A stretch of DNA of 51,189 nucleotides from Pseudonocardia humida. Lineage in GTDB: Bacteria > Actinomycetota > Actinomycetes > Mycobacteriales > Pseudonocardiaceae. Numbering within the stretch: the first letter of the stretch is position 1; each line of letters opens with the position of its first letter. Below are positions 50,401 to 51,189 of the stretch, in pieces. Both the position numbers and the translations under genes were made by a program. The stretch spans positions 1-51,189 of the forward strand of contig NZ_JAGSOV010000056.1 in NCBI RefSeq assembly GCF_023898865.1, read 5' to 3'. The notes beneath the pieces were generated by a model that searched no databases, was not told where the DNA came from, and worked only from the letters and a program-made list of their open reading frames with translations.

Positions 50401-50558
50401 TCGCCGGATCGGCTCGTCATCATCGGGACATGGCCGCCCTGCGCTCGCACCTGGAGCGCTTCTGGCCGTCCCGCCGGGAGAGCGCGTTCGACGAGGCCTG
50501 TCGCTGACGCACCGCGTCCAGCCCACCCCGTCCGCCCCTCGCCTCCTGGAGCCCTCCC

Positions 50559-50801
50559 GTGACGACCCTGCCCACACCCGTCTCGTCGACCCCTTCCCGA
50601 CCGACCAGGTCGGAGCGCCGCGACGCCATCGGCGACCGACTGCTCGACGCCCTCGAGTCGATCGTCGCCCGGCACCGGTCGCTGGCCTCGTCCGAGCCGG
50701 CCGACCTGCACGCCGAGCTGATCGCGGCCGAGGTCGCCCACCAGCTCGCGCTCACCCGCTCCGAGCTGCGCCGGATCCCCTTCCTGCGGTCCGGTGGGTG
50801 A
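50559..50801 (+). CDS. Small unknown helical protein
   Basis: This 80-residue product starts at GTG 50559 with GGAG 7 bases upstream. After a Thr/Pro/Ser-rich start it is predicted to be helical (RLLDALESIVARHRSLA, then DLHAELIAAEVAHQLALTRS). No family recognised. It follows the broken DUF559 gene and precedes a repeat cluster. Confidence 0.5.
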   Translation: MTTLPTPVSSTPSRPTRSERRDAIGDRLLDALESIVARHRSLASSEPADLHAELIAAEVAHQLALTRSELRRIPFLRSGG

Positions 50802-50809
50802 CCGGATGA

Positions 50810-50922
50810 CTCGCCCAACGAGGGCGGCGCGCCGCGCCACTCGCCCGCCGGTCCGCTGCTGCTCGAGTTGAGCGAGTGGCGCTCTCGCCCGACGAGGCCG
50901 GCCCACCGCGCCACTCGCTCGC
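50810..50922. repeat. Repeat cluster near the right end
   Basis: A 39-base unit occurs at 50810-50848 and 50884-50922 (34 of 39 identical, sharing CCGCGCCACTCGC). An inverted fragment GAGCGAGTGGCGC lies between them at 50871-50883. It differs in sequence from the 70-base family around 38.7 and 39.9 kb. No gene is seen in 50802-51189. Confidence 0.7.
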
Positions 50923-51019
50923 TTGGCGGGACGAGAGTCGCGTTCGCTCCGCCGGGCGCAACGAAAGCCGCGCTCGCGCCCCGGGCGAGGCGGCGCGCAG
51001 CGCCGCGAGCCGGGCCGAG

Positions 51020-51117
51020 CCCCGGGGGGGGCGCCGCGCCCCCCCCCCCCCCCGGGGGGGGGGGGGGCCCCCCCCCCCCCGGGGGGGGGGGCGCCCCCCC
51101 GCCCCCCCCCCCCCGCC
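51020..51117. other. G/C homopolymer block, probable assembly artefact
   Basis: Long alternating runs of C and G, several over ten bases each, form mirror-like blocks with no coding or known regulatory meaning. They lie about 70 bases from the end of the sequence and look like low-quality contig-end assembly rather than natural DNA. Confidence 0.7.
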
Positions 51118-51189
51118 GGAGGCGCCCTGAACAGTGACTGTCCTGGGCGACGTGCCCAGCTCCGGACGCGGGAAAGGCGGCGCCTGCGC

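Noticed and set aside
50430..50507. 25-codon frame starting at ATG 50430
   Set aside because: Too short, no ribosome site and no recognisable feature.

Overview
The window is about 51 kb of very GC-rich DNA, with G or C at almost every third codon position. The gene families present are typical of actinobacteria: F420-type LLM oxidoreductase, DUF3558 lipoprotein, QsdR-type TetR, paired FadE-like acyl-CoA dehydrogenases, an IdeR-like iron box, and lipoprotein/Tat signals. A Pseudonocardiales member (Pseudonocardia-like) is my best guess, but this is inferred from composition and gene families, not from a marker gene. There is no rRNA, tRNA, CRISPR array, phage module or complete insertion sequence. 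Both ends look like contig ends: the left cuts an ABC ATPase and the right runs into an implausible block of G and C homopolymers.

Layout. 1-2.4 kb: a MacAB-type exporter (ATPase cut by the edge, plus membrane-fusion protein). 2.8-4.4 kb: a divergent DUF4386/TetR pair sharing a three-part operator. 4.4-7.6 kb: small minus-strand genes (SnoaL-like, YggT, a RusA-like unknown, a small membrane protein, a lipoprotein esterase). 7.8-11.3 kb: a cysteine-rich copper-storage protein, an epoxide hydrolase, and a self-regulated TetR-EamA transporter operon closed by a strong hairpin. 11.4-15.4 kb: MerR regulator and a two-gene dynamin-like GTPase operon. 15.5-19.3 kb: an AlkZ/HTH_42 protein, an orphan substrate-binding lipoprotein, and a type II NADH dehydrogenase. 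19.5-24.0 kb: a minus-strand operon of two ABC half-transporters and an aldo/keto reductase, preceded by a probable iron box. 24.1-26.9 kb: acyl-CoA ligase plus tartrate/malate-type dehydrogenase.

26.9-37.5 kb: a CopD-COG4315 fusion, a P450, and a carbohydrate-use operon (GH38 alpha-mannosidase, binding protein, two permeases) facing its GntR/LacI hybrid regulator. The operon has no ATPase of its own. 37.5-40.1 kb: a gutted NmrA-like pseudogene, a membrane protein, and a DUF559/AbiEi-like nuclease gene bracketed by about 70-bp inverted repeats. 40.1-45.7 kb: lipoprotein, LLM oxidoreductase, a heteromeric acyl-CoA dehydrogenase pair, an aldoxime dehydratase, and a zinc-ribbon protein. 45.7-50.8 kb: a KstD-like flavoprotein, a small Cys-tailed membrane protein, a QsdR-type regulator with a serine hydrolase, and a decayed second DUF559 gene next to another repeat cluster.

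The most interesting points are four. The ABC pair has complementary broken ATP sites, a likely iron box and no ordinary start codon for its first gene. The nuclease gene is bracketed by inverted repeats and has a broken relative nearby. CopD is fused to a secreted-repeat domain through a His-rich linker. The aldoxime dehydratase sits beside a DnaJ-type zinc-ribbon protein with no nitrile-processing enzyme in sight. I found no clear new defence or mobile system.
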